Program-made: the position numbers and the translations under genes | Notes under the pieces: model-generated | What the model was told of the DNA's origin: nothing | What the model saw: the letters and a program-made list of their open reading frames with translations, nothing else | The model's database searches: none | Assembly: GCA_027575805.1 (NCBI GenBank) | Contig: JANBPU010000167.1 | Location: 1-34,716, forward strand | Source: Mycoemilia scoparia | Taxonomy: Eukaryota; Kickxellomycota; Kickxellomycetes; Kickxellales; Kickxellaceae | Reading direction: 5' to 3' | Length of the DNA stretch: 34,716 nucleotides | Part shown: piece by piece, positions 22,422 through 31,524 of the stretch | Layout of the letters: every line of letters begins with the position of its first letter | Numbering within the stretch: the first letter of the stretch is position 1

Positions 22422-24539
22422 ATGATAATAATACCCCAGTTCGGAAGATTCCATATCAATAGCAAGATATTCGACGGCATTATTAAACGAAACATTATCC
22501 AAATAGGCAATAAACTCGCTATCACTGCAGCCGGTTTGCGATTACTATCAAACAACAAATATTGTTATAAAAATCCTATCACCAGCACCCATAGTTATAA
22601 TCAACAACACCGATATTACACCACGAAACTACAAGCAACAGTGCAAGTAGAGACACCTGCAAATAGTCCAATAATGTCTAACCCACAACAAACTTCTAAT
22701 AATTATTCGGGCTGGACCAAAGACCAACTAATCCAGAATATCCAAAACCTAGAATCCAAGCTAAACAGCCAAAGCCCACCACCACCACCACCTTCCACCC
22801 CACTAGGACCCAAGATCAAGCATTCGCAGATTCCTCCACACTCTCCATCGGATCAACACATAACCAAAAAACAAAAGAAATCAAAAGAGATTTCTCAAAA
22901 ACGAGAATTTGATTTTAATCAATTCGAGCAACGTAAAGTAGCGTTTAAACTAAGTTATTTAGGTTGGCCATACCATGGGTTTGCCAAACAAGGAATAAAC
23001 ACATCCAGCTCCTCCACAACCGCCACGAAGCTTCGAGAGTCCGAGGCCGAATATCCTACAGTTGAAGGCGAAATTTTCAAAGCCCTAATGCAATGCAAAT
23101 TGATCGAAAGCGAGTCTAGCTGCCAATATTCGAGGTGTGGACGCACAGATAAGGGTGTTAGTGGGTTTGGGCAAGTCATTTCGTTGTATGTTCGATCCAG
23201 CCAGAAAAAAAAGTCGCTGCAACAACAACAACAACAGCAACAGCCCCTTACCCAATCGGGCGAAGATGGTGATAAGATGGACATCGATATCGCCACTGGA
23301 ACAGATCGGACAACTAAACCCGCCTTAACCACCACCACCGCCCCAATAACTACTACTACGAATACTGGAGATCACGAGGAGGGGTTTAGTAACCTCAGAG
23401 AATTAGACCCGCACTTAGAACTGCCATACACAAAGATGCTCAACAAGATATTACCTCCATTTATACGAATCCATGCCTGGTCACCTGTTCGTTCAGACTT
23501 TGATGCAAGATTTTCATGTAAATCTCGGTTCTATCGTTACATCTTCTCTTCTTCTTCCACCACCACCTACACCACCTACACCAATCCTCAAAACTCTCCC
23601 CATCCCAAACAAGGTAGTAATGGATACCTGGACGTAGAAAAGATGAAAACCGCAGCTAAAAAGTTTTTGGGTACCCATGATTTTCGTAATTTTTGTCGAC
23701 TCGATCCGGCCAAACAAATTATGAATTTTGAAAGAACTGTACTAGAGATCGATATCAAAGAAATCACCAATAAAGTCGGGGTGTTACCTGGTGGCCCGCT
23801 CTTCATCAACCCCCCTGCTGCCGCCACCACCACCACCACCACTACTACCTCCAACGATAATTTGATATCTGAGAGAAAATCCTGGTGGCAACTTGAGCTT
23901 AGAGGCACAGCCTTTTTGTGGCACCAGGTTCGATGCATGATGGGGATCTTATTCTTGGTCGGTCAGGGATACGAACAACCCGAAATTGTGGATCAATTGC
24001 TTGACGTCAAAAACCTTAAAGGCAAACCCCAATACGAAATGGCCAGTGACCTGCCTCTTGTTTTGGCGGATTGTGCGTTCGATCCAAATGATGTCAGCTG
24101 GATTTATTATCGGGTTGCGGATGACGATATGACCGGTCTGATTTCGCTGGATAAAAGTATCAGTCAGTCGTGGCAGGAGCTTAACACTAAGGCCATATTG
24201 TCGACAGAATTGTTGGACATTGTAAATGAGACTAGAATACAGACTAGATATTGTCAACAGCAGCAGCAGCAACAACAACAACAACAAGAGCAGTCTAATA
24301 ATCATGCTGGTGGAGAAACTGATAGTACAAAGAATCACGCAGCAGCCATGAAAGAGATTACTTGGGCTAAATATAGAGAATTGGGGTATGGTCGCCGTAC
24401 TGATGGAGTTGATCTTATTGTAGGGGGAGGTAGAGTCAACCATCTTAAAAGATATAAACCGATTATGGAAAGACCCAGGGCTGAAGATGTGTTTAAAAGA
24501 AATAGTGATTGGGCTAAAAGAAAGGTCAAACAGCAATGA
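22422..24539 (+). CDS. PUS3: tRNA pseudouridine synthase 3 (Pus3/Deg1)
   Basis: TruA-family enzyme that makes pseudouridine at positions 38/39 of the tRNA anticodon arm. Single exon, 705 residues from the first ATG (22422), or 621 from ATG 22674. Visible motifs: VAFKLSYLGWPYHGFAKQG, the catalytic motif SRCGRTDKGVSGFGQVISL (D243 of the long form), HAWSPVRSDFDARFSCKSR, GTHDFRNFCRLDP, and the closing FLWHQVRCMMGILFLVGQGY. Poly-Q, poly-T and Ser-rich insertions lengthen it beyond the usual 440-480. The 84-residue leader between the two ATGs is basic and free of acidic residues over its middle part, ending RYYTTKLQ, like a mitochondrial presequence. The short form begins MSNPQQ, then a coiled segment (WTKDQLIQNIQNLESKLN) typical of cytosolic/nuclear Pus3. 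The TTG at 22362 also extends the frame but is not a likely start. Confidence 0.93.
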   Translation: MIIIPQFGRFHINSKIFDGIIKRNIIQIGNKLAITAAGLRLLSNNKYCYKNPITSTHSYNQQHRYYTTKLQATVQVETPANSPIMSNPQQTSNNYSGWTKDQLIQNIQNLESKLNSQSPPPPPPSTPLGPKIKHSQIPPHSPSDQHITKKQKKSKEISQKREFDFNQFEQRKVAFKLSYLGWPYHGFAKQGINTSSSSTTATKLRESEAEYPTVEGEIFKALMQCKLIESESSCQYSRCGRTDKGVSGFGQVISLYVRSSQKKKSLQQQQQQQQPLTQSGEDGDKMDIDIATGTDRTTKPALTTTTAPITTTTNTGDHEEGFSNLRELDPHLELPYTKMLNKILPPFIRIHAWSPVRSDFDARFSCKSRFYRYIFSSSSTTTYTTYTNPQNSPHPKQGSNGYLDVEKMKTAAKKFLGTHDFRNFCRLDPAKQIMNFERTVLEIDIKEITNKVGVLPGGPLFINPPAAATTTTTTTTSNDNLISERKSWWQLELRGTAFLWHQVRCMMGILFLVGQGYEQPEIVDQLLDVKNLKGKPQYEMASDLPLVLADCAFDPNDVSWIYYRVADDDMTGLISLDKSISQSWQELNTKAILSTELLDIVNETRIQTRYCQQQQQQQQQQQEQSNNHAGGETDSTKNHAAAMKEITWAKYRELGYGRRTDGVDLIVGGGRVNHLKRYKPIMERPRAEDVFKRNSDWAKRKVKQQ

Positions 24540-24666
24540 TGATGGACTTTTTATCTATGTTTTTATCACTATTTTTCTGTTTTAATATCAATTTGTGTTA
24601 AATGTAACTTCAGATACAACAACTACTACAACAACAGAGCATCACTATTATTGCACTAGAGTTCTT

Positions 24667-24690
24667 GAGAGAGAGAGAGAGAGAGAGAGA
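24667..24690 (+). repeat. (GA)12 microsatellite
   Basis: Twelve perfect GA units, 3' of PUS3. Confidence 0.95.
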
Positions 24691-25235
24691 TCTGAGATTT
24701 GAATTCCTTTTGGTAAGCAAATGTCACTTTGTTAACATCTCATCCTTGTGAATTTTCTAAAATAGATCTGTGCAACAAAAATAGCTCAAGCATAAAACTG
24801 TGTCAAATATGCAAGGCAAGTATGGCTGTCAATTCCGGAAAGAAACTTGCTTGTCTTTGGGTTTGGAGCAACATTTGATTGTCAAGCCCCATGCCATTAA
24901 TGGCAACACTTTGATCGCTTCGCTGCAAAAAATTAGCCGAATCTTTTGTGTGACGAAGTAATTGTAACTTCCATTGTTTGTTTTTCTATCAAAGGAAGAT
25001 GAGGGGTTAGTTTGTGGTTTGACAGTTTTGCAAATGAGCTGGCCGCTGCTTGACTTCTTTTATATTTCTTGAGAGCGTAAGCCTCAGATAAATAGTTTGG
25101 CTTTTGGTCGTCTCCTCCTTTCTTTTTTCATTTCTCTAATTCTTTTTCTGCAAGTTTATTAACATTCTAAATCTGCAATCTCAAATAACTGATACTGCTA
25201 TACTTGATACCAAATAAACCACTCTATTATTTTTC

Positions 25236-25257
25236 CACACACACACACACACACACA
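25236..25257 (+). repeat. (CA)11 tract immediately before a start codon
   Basis: Eleven CA units whose last base is directly followed by the ATG at 25258. If transcribed, it forms an unstructured leader for the GPI-type gene. Confidence 0.9.
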
Positions 25258-26037
25258 ATGTATATTCTTAAACCAACACAAATATTCAACAAGATAACAT
25301 TTTTACTACCCCTGAGTCTTGTTCTAATAACCACAATCCTTTTATCATCACCATCATCCCAACCATTTGCCAATGCCGCGGATGATGATACTCCTGCTGC
25401 TGCTGCTGCTACAACACCGAAAACAACCCCCATGCTTCCTCCACCAATCCCCAGCCACGAATTAAACATAACCACCAGAACCGACGTCTACTCAACCTGG
25501 TCTGTCAACACCGAAAAATTTGGACTAGACGATCTACTCGACTACTTTGGCCAGCTCTCTACCATAAACAAAAACCTCAACAGCGGCGTGCTCAAAATGC
25601 TAAGCGACAATTGGGAAACCCTCGCTGGGATTATAGGCGAGGCTTTTTCGGATATTAATGACGGGTATCCTCAGATATATGACAGTATGACCAAGCAGTT
25701 GGGAAATACTGAGGTTCCTAAAACCTATGATCCGGAGTGGATTGCTAAATTGGGTGATCTTGATCCGGTTGTTAAAAAGGCATTTGGAATTGACGAATTG
25801 ATTTCGGGACTTGATGAATATACTAGTGTATTTGATGAGATCCGTAATGAAATTGATTATGAAAACAGAATAAATGCTGGTGGTAGCGCAACAAAGAGTG
25901 GTGAGGAGGAAAGTAGCCGGAAGAGCAACGATCATGATGATGATGAAGGTCGTGGTACAAATTCTCGTGGTATTATCAATAATACTTTATTTGTTTCTTT
26001 GGCTTTCGCCGTTATTGTTTGTACAATGTTGTTTTAG
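25258..26037 (+). CDS. Probable GPI-anchored secreted protein, unknown function
   Basis: 259 residues from the first ATG in frame. The N-terminus has a lysine then a long hydrophobic core (FLLPLSLVLITTILL) and a likely cleavage after PFANA, then an acidic start and an Ala/Thr/Pro stretch. The body (about residues 65-205) is globular and acidic with repeated leucines (LDDLLDYFGQLSTINKNLN, WIAKLGDLDPVVKKAFG). A Glu/Ser/Asp-rich hydrophilic spacer precedes a small-residue segment and a terminal hydrophobic tail (LFVSLAFAVIVCTMLF), the layout of a GPI-attachment signal. One NIT sequon is visible near residue 69. No enzyme motif is recognised. The open frame continues 5' of the ATG through the CA tract without an ATG. 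Confidence 0.72.
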   Translation: MYILKPTQIFNKITFLLPLSLVLITTILLSSPSSQPFANAADDDTPAAAAATTPKTTPMLPPPIPSHELNITTRTDVYSTWSVNTEKFGLDDLLDYFGQLSTINKNLNSGVLKMLSDNWETLAGIIGEAFSDINDGYPQIYDSMTKQLGNTEVPKTYDPEWIAKLGDLDPVVKKAFGIDELISGLDEYTSVFDEIRNEIDYENRINAGGSATKSGEEESSRKSNDHDDDEGRGTNSRGIINNTLFVSLAFAVIVCTMLF

Positions 26038-26230
26038 TTTGTAGTTATTCAACAAACAAACGAAATCAGTCGGATATTATATATTTATATATATTTGTAG
26101 GTTTAGCTGAAATTTGTCTGTTTTGTACTCTTTACATTTAGTTGTTTGCGTTTATAAAATCAATATATTTTTGAAGTAAAATATTCTATCAAATTAATTA
26201 ATATTATTATTGAAAACTCCATTATCTTTG

Positions 26231-26354
26231 TGTACAGATGTGTGGTTATTTTTGAAGGGTGACCATTTGCGAATAGACTGTGATCACTCATTTGGCTGAG
26301 ATTTCCCCTATAATCTTTGGCCACCAAAAGGTGCTCTTCAAAAATTATCATCCA
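26231..26354. mobile_element. MITE-like element, copy 6
   Basis: Left end GGTTATTTTTGAAGGGTGACC, right end GGTGCTCTTCAAAAATTATC. The interior has TGATCACTCATTTGGCTGAG and CTTTGGCCACCAAAAGG. It lies about 95 bp beyond the stop codon of the truncated gene at 26446-26903. Confidence 0.8.
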
Positions 26355-26445
26355 GATTCTATCTAATGATGATCCATTCTCAAGCTTCCCAAGATTAAAA
26401 TATATAGTATTCATTTTGCTACTTACTATGACAAAACTGGTTTCG

Positions 26446-26903
26446 TTAAAAGAAATAATGAAATTGTCCAATATTGTCATTATATGTGTTTTGTTCATAA
26501 CAAGAAAAGTTATTATTATTATTATTATTATTATAGATAGAGTAAAGGACATTATATGAGGTGCTTGGATTGGTAGCGATAGTATGGTATATATCTGATC
26601 CGAAAATAGCCACAATATTAGTATCTGTAGGTTGATTAGTTCAATTTTTTGAAATCTCAACAACAGTACCCCAGTTACTACCATTGTAACTTTCATCTCT
26701 ATATCTACCTCCACCAAATGGCTGAGGAGGTCGAGCATACGTCCTATTTGAAAGATGATTAGGATTTTCAACGACTCAAGTATTTCGATCTGGTAAATGA
26801 TAATAGATTTTAGGTTAAATTGATAATTTGGATATGGCATTCTGTGGTAGTATAGCAAATCATTAAGTTCATCGCCATGAGAATATTCGTCGTGAGTCAA
26901 CAT
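26446..26903 (-). pseudogene. Truncated gene relic with poly-N tract, unknown family
   Basis: Minus-strand segments look strongly protein-like but do not form one frame. The first is HDEYSHGDELNDLLYYHRMP from 26903. A shifted frame then gives NRTYARPPQPFGGGRYRDES. A possible 60-bp GT-AG intron (acceptor CCTACAG, ACTAAT branch-like word) leads to DTNIVAIFGSDIYHTIATNP, a run of nine Asn, and a stop at 26446. One TGA and a +1 shift interrupt the middle. The upstream end is cut exactly where MITE copy 7 and then repeat copy C begin, so the 5' part is missing. I do not recognise the family. It may be a pseudogene, or a gene whose splicing I have not resolved. Confidence 0.45.
26511..26534 (+). repeat. 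(TAT)8 / poly-Asn coding microsatellite
   Basis: Eight TAT units; on the minus strand they encode the Asn run of the relic gene 26446-26903. Confidence 0.9.
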
Positions 26904-27005
26904 ACGGATCATAATTTTTGAAGGAAGAATGTTTACTAGTAAAACTGTACATCCATTTGGCTGTGATTGTCCCTATAAATATTCACCCTTCAAAAATTAT
27001 GATCC
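26901..27005. mobile_element. MITE-like element, copy 7, at the edge of repeat C
   Basis: The best-preserved ends: CATACGGATCATAATTTTTG on the left and CAAAAATTATGATCCATATG on the right, a nearly perfect 20-bp inverted pair. Its left side joins the truncated gene, and its right side joins repeat copy C. Confidence 0.85.
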
Positions 27006-29036
27006 ATATGAAAATAAAGATATATCAAAGTATCTCTCTTTATTTCTCTGATTCCACTATTATATGCCTGTGGCTCATACAAAATACAGCAAGACGTGAA
27101 TTTTAAGGCAGAGGTTGGTTATACTGGAAAGTAGTCCAGATATTCATTTTAATCATCATTGCGTTGCTCACCTCTTCCTTTATCATAGAAATAGCACGGT
27201 TTATAGCCTGCTACAAGTCTGTTCTCCTGGCAACTAGTTATAAGTAAGGTGGTCTGAATACTGTGATGCAAAAACAATGCTTGTTCCTGTAATATTGCCA
27301 CTGCTGCTGCTGCCACCAAGTGCCTATTTTTCACTTAATTTGTGCTGTAAAATATAATAGGCCATTTAAGTTTATCTATACAGCCTGATATTTAGGCAGT
27401 AAATGTTGGATTTACAGCTGTAAAAAGTCGCGTATGAACTTGAAGAGTGGAGGGTTCAGGATTTAGTTATAAATTGCGATACAGTATTTATGCCAGGGAG
27501 TCAGCCATGATAAAATGCCTATGGCATAGTTCGACCAAATTTCTTTAGATATCTCCCCAACCTCATGGATAAAATACAAAAGTGGTATCATATATTGAAA
27601 CAATGAAATAAAAATACTGCCAAAATTAACTATAGGTCTTTAAAATAACCCATGTCTATTTGTAAACAACTATACATTGGAGACTACTACTACTACTACT
27701 GGCCACCATGACCATTCATCCTTTGCGCTCCAAGTTGAGCTCCGACATAAGGCCGCATCAGTGGGCTATCCCATGGGATATCATCCGGGCTCCTTCGAGA
27801 TAATAGTCTACCTAAACCACCATCGTCGTTAGCCAAGATTCCTAGGGCCAAATGGTTTTCATCTTGATGTGGATGCTGGCTATTCTTATTATTGTCCAGC
27901 AGTAAAGGTGACGGTGCTGCTGTTGTCACAGGAATTGTAGAGACGATAAAGAACAATGCTTGGCCGATAAATGCCAACGATAAAAGATTGCAGTAAACTA
28001 CAAAAAGGTTGCGTCTGTGTCGAGTTTGGTTGAGCACTGATAAATGCATATTGGCGGGACGTCAACTTGGGGGTAATAATTGAATGTAGTATACTATCAA
28101 GTCTGAAAAGAATGGAATGGTTGGAAAAAGTACAAGTTTTGTAAAGGATTCCCAGTCTATATTTATATAATCTATGTAAACATGTTAAGCCCAGTATGAT
28201 CAATCTGTCCAACACTTTATCCATACGTTTTTCTTTGGTGATGCCAGAATAGTTTATGCAAGCTCAGACTAATATTTATATATGGGGGTATACTCAAACG
28301 ACAGGGATCCCTTGCCAGCGATAATAAACCCAACAATAACCCCAAAATAGAAATATTCCAGTATTGTCCTATTCTTTGGAAAGCATAATGGGATGCCAAA
28401 ATTAGATCCCTTTTGACAAGTTTAGTAACGTGGCAAAGCATGCGTATAAAGTTTTGCAGCCCTTATTTAAACCTTCATGCTGGTGTTGAAATGTAAACAT
28501 CAAGTTGAGCTCAGTCTATACTTGAGGGCAAATAGTAGCCGAAATAGTTATTGTGTCTTCAGAGTCATGCGTATTGATACTCAGTGATGGATGGTCAGAT
28601 TTTGATGCAGTCTCTGTCATAGATTTTGTTATTTTAAAGCTGAATAAAATAGATCAATATTTCTGATGTTTTGTTGAATATCCCTCATTTTTGTAATTAA
28701 ACAAAAGTCAATGAACTGAATTTGCTATTCATCTATGAGCTACACTTTTTTACTTTTTTTGAATTGCGACCATACAAATGAGAAAATGTCGGTTCCCATT
28801 CTGATCACCGTAACCAAGTTCGTTATGGCCAGGAGAGTACTGCTGTGGGGAACCAAGCAGGAACACCTGGTGTTGCAATTTCCTTTATATGTTTACTATC
28901 CATCTTCAAAAAGGGATCTATTATCGATCTAATTAAAATATAAATGTAGGATCTGATATTATTTTGCAGCTGAATTATCAACCATTTCTATGATTTATCA
29001 TTGATATGGTCACCTGAAGTTTATCAATTCAGATTC
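27003..29036 (-). repeat. Dispersed repeat family 1, copy C (inverted relative to B)
   Basis: Reverse complement of copy B, nearly identical over the part matching 6100-7350, and extending about 95 bp further at its 5' end, where it continues to match copy A up to the window edge. It lacks the 181 bp present at 5851-6031 of B. It keeps about 45 bp (around 28808-28860) that A and B have lost between two CTTGGTT words. Confidence 0.85.
27696..28049 (-). CDS. Small secreted-protein candidate in repeat copy C
   Basis: 117 residues, identical to the ORF at 6331-6684 except R for K at residue 81. It keeps the basic head, the hydrophobic signal-like stretch ending VTTAAP, and the RR site at 85-86 before a 31-residue tail. 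The stop is followed by the same TAG repeat. It sits inside the inverted copy of the 2-kb repeat, about 1 kb from the junction with MITE copy 7. The near identity shows a recent duplication or gene conversion. It does not by itself prove selection. Confidence 0.55.
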   Translation of the reverse strand: MHLSVLNQTRHRRNLFVVYCNLLSLAFIGQALFFIVSTIPVTTAAPSPLLLDNNKNSQHPHQDENHLALGILANDDGGLGRLLSRRSPDDIPWDSPLMRPYVGAQLGAQRMNGHGGQ

Positions 29037-29523
29037 AGTTGGATACATATGATACTCGCTTGAATGAAGCACTCATCCTTTAATAGATCATCTGAACAGT
29101 TTCACCTGTGTAAATAAACTCTACTCAAAGCACAGGCAATAAATTAGATATAATTCAATTCTTTCACTATATTTTCCCTCTACAGTCAAAATAACACTGA
29201 TCACTTGGATTTATGGATATCCAAAGTGTGCGATTTACTGTGATAATTTTTAATGTCACTTGGGATTTCTTTGTTGAAATGATCAGATGGAGCAGAGTCA
29301 CCTCCTGCACAATCTCTAAAATGTAGGAGCAATTTTGCAAGTAGGAATCAGCTGAGAATTCCACAAAGAGACGTTTTTAAAATCAAGATATTCAAATTGA
29401 GAACAGCTGAGGAATCTCAACACACACACACACACACCTGCAATAAGAGAGAACAGCAAAAATGGAGATTTATGAGCAGCCAAAGATTAGCCATATCAGC
29501 TGCTGTAAGAGATTCTGAAAATG
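29037..29523. other. Intergenic region upstream of the small basic gene
   Basis: 487 bp with a (CA)n tract at about 29420-29437. No gene seen. Its last ~35 bp resemble the upstream region of the decayed paralogue at 30453. Confidence 0.4.
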
Positions 29524-29531
29524 TATAAAAG
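29524..29531 (+). promoter_or_regulatory. TATA box of the 29583 gene
   Basis: TATAAAAG 59 bp before the ATG. An identical octamer at the identical distance precedes the paralogue at 30453. Confidence 0.65.
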
Positions 29532-29582
29532 AATTCACTATTGCCTGAATGTTTTATCTTTACATCTTTTTCATACATCAAA

Positions 29583-29891
29583 ATGAAATTAAGCTTTAAC
29601 CACATTACAAATTTGACTACCCAGTCAAAGCCGCCAAAGAAACGCCCATCTACACCCCAACCTCGGTCTCGACCTTCCATTAAGAGTAGTGCCGTAGGAG
29701 GGCATGAAAAGAAAACCAGAAGCTCTGGTTTCTGGGATCATCTCAAGAAGCGAATGGCCCCTTCTCAAATATATGAAGTAAAAAAGCCCACTGCTAGTGG
29801 CGGCAGTGAAGGAAGACCAAATTGGCAGCGCTTCAAAAGCACCATCCATCCATCAGGTGGCGAACCTAAGAAGGCAAAAGCCTTTTTGTAG
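29583..29891 (+). CDS. Small basic protein, unknown function
   Basis: 102 residues from the first ATG after a TATAAAAG box at -59. Very rich in Lys/Arg/Pro/Ser (QSKPPKKRPSTPQPRSRPS), then SSGFWDHLKKRMAPSQIYEV and a Gly/Ser-rich C-terminal part ending KKAKAFL. There is no signal peptide, no membrane segment and no cysteine. The composition suggests a nucleic-acid or ribosome-associated protein, but this is only compositional. It is not recognised. A degraded tandem paralogue follows at 30453-30768, which supports this being a real transcribed gene rather than a chance frame. Confidence 0.55.
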   Translation: MKLSFNHITNLTTQSKPPKKRPSTPQPRSRPSIKSSAVGGHEKKTRSSGFWDHLKKRMAPSQIYEVKKPTASGGSEGRPNWQRFKSTIHPSGGEPKKAKAFL

Positions 29892-30393
29892 AAAATATTG
29901 ATTTACAGATGGCCTCGTTCTGTGACCAGCAATTATTTGGTAGCGAAAAGCCAAATATTTAAATTGAATGGAATTCGAAGAATACCTGAAGCCTGGAACA
30001 GTGCACAGAATCCAAAGTGATTTTGGGTTGCCAGTTTTTATTCTTTCTATATACCCATTTAATTGTATTATACTATTTTTATATACCATGGTCACATAAT
30101 GCAGCCACGGTGTTATAGTTTAAATTTATTTACATTTATAAATAAATTGTTCAAAATCATTTATTAACGCAAATTTAATATTTTACTAGCTATGAAAATA
30201 AATGTATGATATTTTTAATTACAAGCATCGACCGAGAATGAACAGGGTTCCAACTATAAATCGTATTATCATTTAATAATGGTTAAACGCAGTCCAACCA
30301 TGCATTGGTGAATTCTTTGTGACTGTTTTAAATCAAAATTTCATTTGTAGGTAAATAATAAAATATCCCAGCTGTTGTAAAAATGCAGAGATG

Positions 30394-30401
30394 TATAAAA
30401 G
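30394..30401 (+). promoter_or_regulatory. TATA box of the decayed paralogue
   Basis: TATAAAAG 59 bp before ATG 30453. The AGCTGTTGTAA word upstream and the CATCAAAATG start context match the 29583 gene. Confidence 0.55.
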
Positions 30402-30452
30402 GTTCGATTTTTGTTAAAGCATTTTATCCTTTTCACTGTACAATCCATCAAA

Positions 30453-30768
30453 ATGTTTCCACAAGCTAATAACTGCTCATCCAAGATCACGCAGCTTAAT
30501 CCAACAAGGCTTTTCAGAAGCAACACAATGAAACAAAGATATCCTCTTCCTACTGATGGGTGATATTGTGGAAGGGGGCGAAGATAGCCGAATCCAAGTT
30601 CTTGTGATAAGCCCCCAAGGAAATCTGCGACCTTCTCAAACATACCAAGATGGATGGCCCGGTCATTTTGGTGTATCTGATCCCATTGTTATACTCAGGG
30701 AGCAAACTCAAAGGGATTACAACGGATATTGTCTAAAGCTGCAATATTCGTATAACCTCCTTTTGTAG
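30453..30768 (+). pseudogene. Decayed tandem paralogue of the 29583 gene
   Basis: The frame from ATG 30453 ends after 36 codons (MFPQANNCSSK...). A different frame starting at 30556 then carries EGGEDSRIQVLVIS...LRPSQTYQDGW, which parallels GGHEKKTRSSGFW...MAPSQIYEVKK of the intact gene. Promoter, leader length and this central block are shared, so the piece is a tandem duplicate broken by a frameshift. The nucleotide word CCTTCTCAAA.ATA is the strongest shared anchor in the body. Expression of either half is possible but not supported. Confidence 0.5.
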
Positions 30769-30779
30769 AAGGCAGCTCA

Positions 30780-31500
30780 GATATGGCAGCAAGATATTCA
30801 TTGAACCAGCTACTCTCATTTTTGTTACAGAATGGTTATAATTAGTAGAACAAGTGCGAGCACGCTTTTCGTCATTTGGAAGACAGAATTGCATTACATA
30901 TTCACCTTACAATAGCAGTGCTAACTTTGAAAGGACTGCAGTGCATTAGGTTCACTCGATTTCAAATATGTGCTCAAGGCCAAACTATGAAGCCACCAGC
31001 AGCCAAATACTACAGGATAGACAGCAAAGTCACTAAGTTTTGAATCGGGGTCACTCTTTTGTCACCAAACTTTGCCACAGTGATGTCTTTGCCCGCACTG
31101 ATAGTAATTGAGGCGACCTTTTTGGCCACAGAGCCAAAACCAAGCAATTCGATGGGGCAGTCTTTTTGTTTTATTTAAATGATAAAAGTCACAAGCAGTA
31201 GGAGCGTCTAATGTGTCTTGAGGCGACCTTTTATAGTTGCATTGGTTTAGACATTCTAAGCGATTAGGGGTATTTCTTGGCAATATTTTGAATGTGCTAA
31301 TGGCAAAGTTTCTATTTGGTTTGGTACCCATATGGTCAAGTTTCATACCACCTTAGACAAAAAGCACCCCCTCCAGGAGTTGCATAACAAATGGGATTTG
31401 GTTAGGCCAAAGTGCGATGAGGACCCATTTCTGCCTACCATTAGTCAATATTTGAAAGGAAATGGCGAGATCCTGCTTCTGAGGATGGCAATACTCTAAA
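30780..31500 (+). other. Transposon-like coding relic (includes short relic copy 4 of 4)
   Basis: Several plus-strand open stretches without a continuous gene: a 60-codon frame around 30855-31042 (KCEHAFRHLEDRIALHIHLT...), and after stops another at about 31270-31500 (ISWQYFECANGKVSIWFG, HMVKFHTTLDKKHPLQEL, RPKCDEDPFLPTISQYL). The second part is the best preserved member of the dispersed relic also found at 620, 3058 and 7600. The family is not identified; a degenerate transposon ORF is the simplest explanation. Confidence 0.4.
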
Positions 31501-31524
31501 AGATGGCAAATAGAAAAGCGACCT

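Larger units (their letters stand above)
24540..25257. other. Intergenic region with (GA)12 microsatellite
   Basis: 718 bp between PUS3 and the GPI-type gene. It contains (GA)12 at 24667-24690, a TTTTATATTTC TATA-like word near 25059, and ends in the (CA)11 tract that abuts the next start codon. No gene seen. Confidence 0.5.

Noticed and set aside
22955..24536. Several minus-strand ORFs of 64-195 codons opposite PUS3
   Set aside because: Shadows of the PUS3 frame; their repeats (poly-V, poly-L, poly-C) are complements of its poly-T and poly-Q tracts.
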